This document shows, one piece after another, positions 11,727 to 14,374 of a stretch of DNA of 14,374 nt (positions are counted from its first letter, which is position 1; every line of letters begins with the position of its first letter). The notes beneath the pieces are model-generated. The model did no database searches and was not told the DNA's origin. It saw only the letters and a program-made list of their open reading frames with translations. The stretch spans positions 11,190-25,563 of the forward strand of contig DAEB01000036.1 of NCBI GenBank assembly GCA_002495185.1. Reading direction: 5' to 3'. The position numbers and the translations under genes are program-made. Source of the stretch: Thermoplasmata archaeon UBA184. GTDB taxonomy: Archaea; Thermoplasmatota; Thermoplasmata; Lutacidiplasmatales; UBA184.

Positions 11727-13166
11727 TCACGACCCCGGGCCGCTTGTTGCGGCAGACTGGTCGCCGGAAATGACGAGGTTCCCGAGGACGAGCGTCGGGC
11801 CGACAAAGTCTCCGGAGGACCGTGCCACCGAACCCATCGCCCGAATCCCGTTGAGCAGCGACGGTCGGCCGTCGCGCGTCAGAACCGCACCTCCCACGGT
11901 CCCCCCTCGGACCGGCTCCGCGAGCTTGCCTCCCCGGATGCGGTAGCCGATCCGGATCTCCCCACCGAACGTGCCCGCCACGCGGTCCGGGTTGGCCCAG
12001 CCGAGCTGCTCGACCCAGACTCCGTCCTCCACCTGTTCGATAAGCTCGGAATCAGATCCCCCGGTGCCCGAGGCGAGGACGATCGTGCTCGAGTCCGGTG
12101 TCGGTCGTCGGGCGAACTTCCGCCAGTAGTTGGCGCCCCAACCCAAGGTCGTCGCGCGGCACGCGTTGCCGGTAAGAGCGATCTTCAACGCGTTCGCGTG
12201 GAGAACGTCGGTGAGCGTTTCCATCGCTTTCCCTTCCGAGATGAGATGTCGGACCCGCTGAGGCGTTCCCTCGTCATCGACGGGGGAGGAGCCGATCGAC
12301 CAGTCGAGGAGCCCGTTGTCCCTGACATCGAGGCGGTCCGAGCCCACGACCGTCCCTGGCGCGACCCCCATTCCCCGGAGCTGGGCGACCCCTCCGAACT
12401 GGAACGAAATGACGGAGGGAAGGATGCCGGAAAGGACCTCGGGGGGAAGCACGACAACGCCCTCACCCACGGACGGAGGAACCCCTCGACGAGCGTCCTC
12501 TGCGAGGCGGTACCACTTCGCGACCTTCTCCTCGAGTCCCTCGAGGCGGATCCGGCGGTTGGTGTCCTCGTACCAGAACTCCCCGGGAGGTCGCCCTTCG
12601 GGCCCGCCCTCCGCCTTGACGGCGATCTCACGTTCGACGGCAGTGTGCGTGTAGGACGCCGCCATCCCGTGGGAGTTCGCGAGGGAGCTCTCGACCAACG
12701 TCGCCTTGATCGTCGCGAAGGTGGGCGGGGGAAGGCGCCGTGCGTCGCAGGCCGCGAGGAGGTCGTCCGCCGCCTTCTGGAGCGACAACGCCGGGTCGGC
12801 CCAGAGGGCGGAGTCGACGATCTGGGGCGTGGTCGCGGGCCCCCCGACCCCGAGCGGAAGCTCGGGACGGTGGGCAGGGAACCGGTTGAACTGGGCCACC
12901 GACCGTGCGTCCTCCGCCGCCGCCCGGACCCCTCTCTCCGAGAGGTCCGTGGAGGCCTGGAACCCGACTCCCGTCTGGTCGTCCACTTCGCTCAGGACCC
13001 GGATTCCGTATCCCTCGAGCCGGAGCGGTCCCCGGGTCATCTCGACCCGGGAGCCGCTCAACTGGATCTCGAATCGACGAGACCGCTCGGCGTAGACCTC
13101 CCACGGCACCTCGAGAGGCGCGAGCTTCTCCGCGACGGCCAAGGCAAGGAGCGGCGCGCGCATCAT
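11727..13166 (-). CDS. tldE: TldE/PmbA-like subunit of the TldD/TldE metalloprotease
   Basis: This 479-residue protein belongs to the TldD/PmbA family and corresponds to the non-catalytic partner. The N-terminal domain has EVYAERSRRFEIQLSGSRVE followed by YGIRVLSEVDDQTGVGF. The C-terminal beta-rich domain holds GVVVLPPEVLSGILPS where TldD has its zinc site, with no HExxxH. It continues with VVGSDRLDVRDNGLLDWSIG, VGGAVLTRDGRPSLLNGI and the end GDFVGPTLVLGNLVISGD. In the E. coli pair, TldE is needed for a heterodimer that degrades unfolded or small peptides such as CcdA and matures microcin B17. Here the same reaction is inferred from family. The start is ATG 13166 (or 13163). It overlaps the tldD stop as ATGA, and GGTGGTGGGG lies just upstream, so translation is probably coupled. 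A long open frame continues upstream in this phase, but it only shadows tldD. Confidence 0.9.
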   Translation of the reverse strand: MMRAPLLALAVAEKLAPLEVPWEVYAERSRRFEIQLSGSRVEMTRGPLRLEGYGIRVLSEVDDQTGVGFQASTDLSERGVRAAAEDARSVAQFNRFPAHRPELPLGVGGPATTPQIVDSALWADPALSLQKAADDLLAACDARRLPPPTFATIKATLVESSLANSHGMAASYTHTAVEREIAVKAEGGPEGRPPGEFWYEDTNRRIRLEGLEEKVAKWYRLAEDARRGVPPSVGEGVVVLPPEVLSGILPSVISFQFGGVAQLRGMGVAPGTVVGSDRLDVRDNGLLDWSIGSSPVDDEGTPQRVRHLISEGKAMETLTDVLHANALKIALTGNACRATTLGWGANYWRKFARRPTPDSSTIVLASGTGGSDSELIEQVEDGVWVEQLGWANPDRVAGTFGGEIRIGYRIRGGKLAEPVRGGTVGGAVLTRDGRPSLLNGIRAMGSVARSSGDFVGPTLVLGNLVISGDQSAATSGPGS

Positions 13167-14374
13167 GAGGGCCCCACCACCGCGCGCGACAGGAGGTACG
13201 TTCCTCCGTCCCCGACGGGAAGGAGGTCTCCGTGGCCCTTGCCGCAGGTGCCGGCGCTCAGCTCGAGGTACCGCTCCTCTCCGATCCCGCGGATCTCCCG
13301 CAGGAACTCGAGCACGCTTCCCGAAAGGACCATCGAGGAGGTGCGCTCGGTCACCTTCCCGTTCTCGATCAGGTGGCCCGTCCGCACCTTGAGCTGCATC
13401 CGGCCCCCGAGCGGGTCCTCCATCCCGCTCAGCCACCGCTCGAGCACGACGCCGTTGCGTGCCTCCTCGACCAGCTCCTCGAAGCTCCAGTCGCGGGGCT
13501 CGATCAGCGTGTTCGTCATCCGCACGTACTCCTGGCTCAGGAAGTCGGACCGACGGGCGTTTCCGGTCGGCTTCGCACCGAGCGCCGCCGCGGTCGAGCG
13601 GTCGTGGAGGGCTCCGACGAACCGTCCGTTCTCCACGAGCGGCGTCCGCTGCGTCGGATGACCTTCGTCGTCGAATCCCAGCGTACCCCATGCTCCGGGG
13701 ATCGACCCGTCGTCCACGAGGGTGAGGGTCTCCGGGCCCACGACCGTCCCCAGCAGGGGCTGAAGGTAGGAGCGGTTCCGCAGGAACTGGTCGGCCTCGG
13801 TGCCGTGCCCGAACGATTCGTGGACGAACGTTCCCGTGGTCCCGGGGTCGAGCACGACGTTCATCTTCCCGACCGGGGGCGCCTTCGTCTGGAGAAGCGA
13901 GCGCGCGATCGAGCACACCGACCGTGTCTTCTCCGGGGTGATCGCGTCGAGCACCTCCTGGCCTCCCAAACGACCCTCGCTGTCGATGTACGACTCCGAC
14001 CGCCCGTTCTCGACCGCGACCGCAACGATGGCGGAAAACGCTCGATGGAGCCGCTCGAAGCAGTTCGCGCCCGCCGAGTTGAGGTAGAACCGTTCCTCCT
14101 CGAACCATTGCAAGTTGGCGGTGCCGAACCGGATCCCGGGCTCGCCCGCGATCCAGCCGTAGACCTCCTCGGCCCACGCGAGAGCGCGCTCGTTGCCGAG
14201 GTCCCGCATCGGGCGAACGGGGACGGAGTCGAAGGTGATCGTGCTCGACGTGGCCGTGCCCGGAGGGTCTCCCCGGACCTCCATTTTCGCCAACCGGGCG
14301 AGGAGTTCCTCCGCGGCATTCTCGAGTCCTGGTTCGTCAAGCCCGACGGTCGCGGACTCCACCCACCGGGTCCC
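13163..14374 (-). CDS. tldD: TldD-like catalytic subunit of the TldD/TldE metalloprotease (5' end outside window)
   Basis: This reading frame covers at least 403 residues and is open to the right edge. The codons before the GTG at 14362 read G-T-R-W. The usual N-terminal strands of TldD (about 60-80 residues) are missing, so the real start lies outside the window. In numbering from that GTG, the zinc motif is HESFGHGTEAD (His181, Glu182, His186), the HExxxH site of the family. The third zinc ligand is expected to be Cys373 in GTCGKGHGD, matching the CGK motif where E. coli TldD uses a cysteine. Other family marks are VLDPGTTGTFVHE, DDGSIPGAWGTLGFDDEG, TPLVENGRFVG and NARRSDF. The last four bases of the gene overlap the tldE start. 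The TldD/TldE complex cleaves small or unfolded peptides in the cytosol. The convergent carboxypeptidase suggests a shared peptide-breakdown setting. Confidence 0.92.
   Translation of the reverse strand, partial: GTRWVESATVGLDEPGLENAAEELLARLAKMEVRGDPPGTATSSTITFDSVPVRPMRDLGNERALAWAEEVYGWIAGEPGIRFGTANLQWFEEERFYLNSAGANCFERLHRAFSAIVAVAVENGRSESYIDSEGRLGGQEVLDAITPEKTRSVCSIARSLLQTKAPPVGKMNVVLDPGTTGTFVHESFGHGTEADQFLRNRSYLQPLLGTVVGPETLTLVDDGSIPGAWGTLGFDDEGHPTQRTPLVENGRFVGALHDRSTAAALGAKPTGNARRSDFLSQEYVRMTNTLIEPRDWSFEELVEEARNGVVLERWLSGMEDPLGGRMQLKVRTGHLIENGKVTERTSSMVLSGSVLEFLREIRGIGEERYLELSAGTCGKGHGDLLPVGDGGTYLLSRAVVGPS

Noticed and set aside
12198..13661. Long plus-strand open frame (487 codons) across tldE and tldD
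   Set aside because: It is antisense to two clearly conserved proteins. Its translation is rich in Arg, Pro and Asp without domain structure, a normal result of GC-rich codon use.
13167..14177. Apparent 816-residue fusion in which the tldE frame continues upstream
   Set aside because: The upstream third is Arg/Gly/Pro-rich shadow sequence lying over the well-conserved tldD frame. The true tldE start is the ATG overlapping the tldD stop.
1..14374. Search for CRISPR arrays, insertion sequences, attachment sites, toxin-antitoxin pairs and RNA genes
   Set aside because: No regularly spaced repeats, transposase motifs, terminal inverted repeats or complete RNA folds were seen on reading both strands.

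Overview
The window looks like chromosome of a GC-rich archaeon, most likely a terrestrial or sediment member of the Thermoplasmatota. This is inferred from several signs. There is an AbrB-PhoU fusion regulator of the archaeal kind. A TATA-like AT-rich promoter stands out in otherwise GC-rich DNA. Ribosome-binding sites of the GGTGA/GAGGT type match an archaeal 16S rRNA 3' end. There is a stand-alone Lrp-type RAM domain, and membrane proteins have exported parts rich in N-x-S/T sequons. No rRNA or tRNA gene is present to settle the placement. Coding density is high, and the longest stretch without a gene is about 280 bases.

Left part (1-2233): the C-terminal end of a gene, probably a KaiC/RAD55-like ATPase, is followed 5 bases later by a small AAA ATPase of the Cdc6/ExeA-like kind. 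These converge, with a 4-base overlap at the stop codons, on a phosphate-uptake-type regulator (AbrB domain plus PhoU). Its promoter lies in the intergenic region to its right and contains a perfect 13-base AT-rich palindrome.

Surface and transport part (2513-7708): a membrane-anchored PQQ-type beta-propeller and a second membrane-anchored protein with a small exported domain run rightwards. They face a large MMPL/RND-family transporter encoded on the minus strand, whose first external loop is unusually large and sequon-rich.

Middle part (7884-9740): a YciI-like protein, a three-helix membrane protein with a C-terminal zinc ribbon, and a stand-alone RAM domain 10 bases behind it run rightwards. 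The last overlaps a convergent class I methyltransferase by 17 bases.

Peptidase part (9904-14374): a cytosolic-looking M14 zinc carboxypeptidase converges, with a 14-base gap, on a tldD-tldE pair on the minus strand. tldD carries the HExxxH site and runs off the right edge. tldE begins inside the tldD stop codon. This is the most coherent functional neighbourhood, a possible intracellular peptide-degradation cluster.

I found no mobile element, CRISPR array, RNA gene or defence/biosynthetic island, and no clear new system. Most genes belong to recognisable families. The points worth checking are the peptidase neighbourhood, the loop architecture of the MMPL transporter, the promoter palindrome before the PhoU gene, and several start-codon questions.
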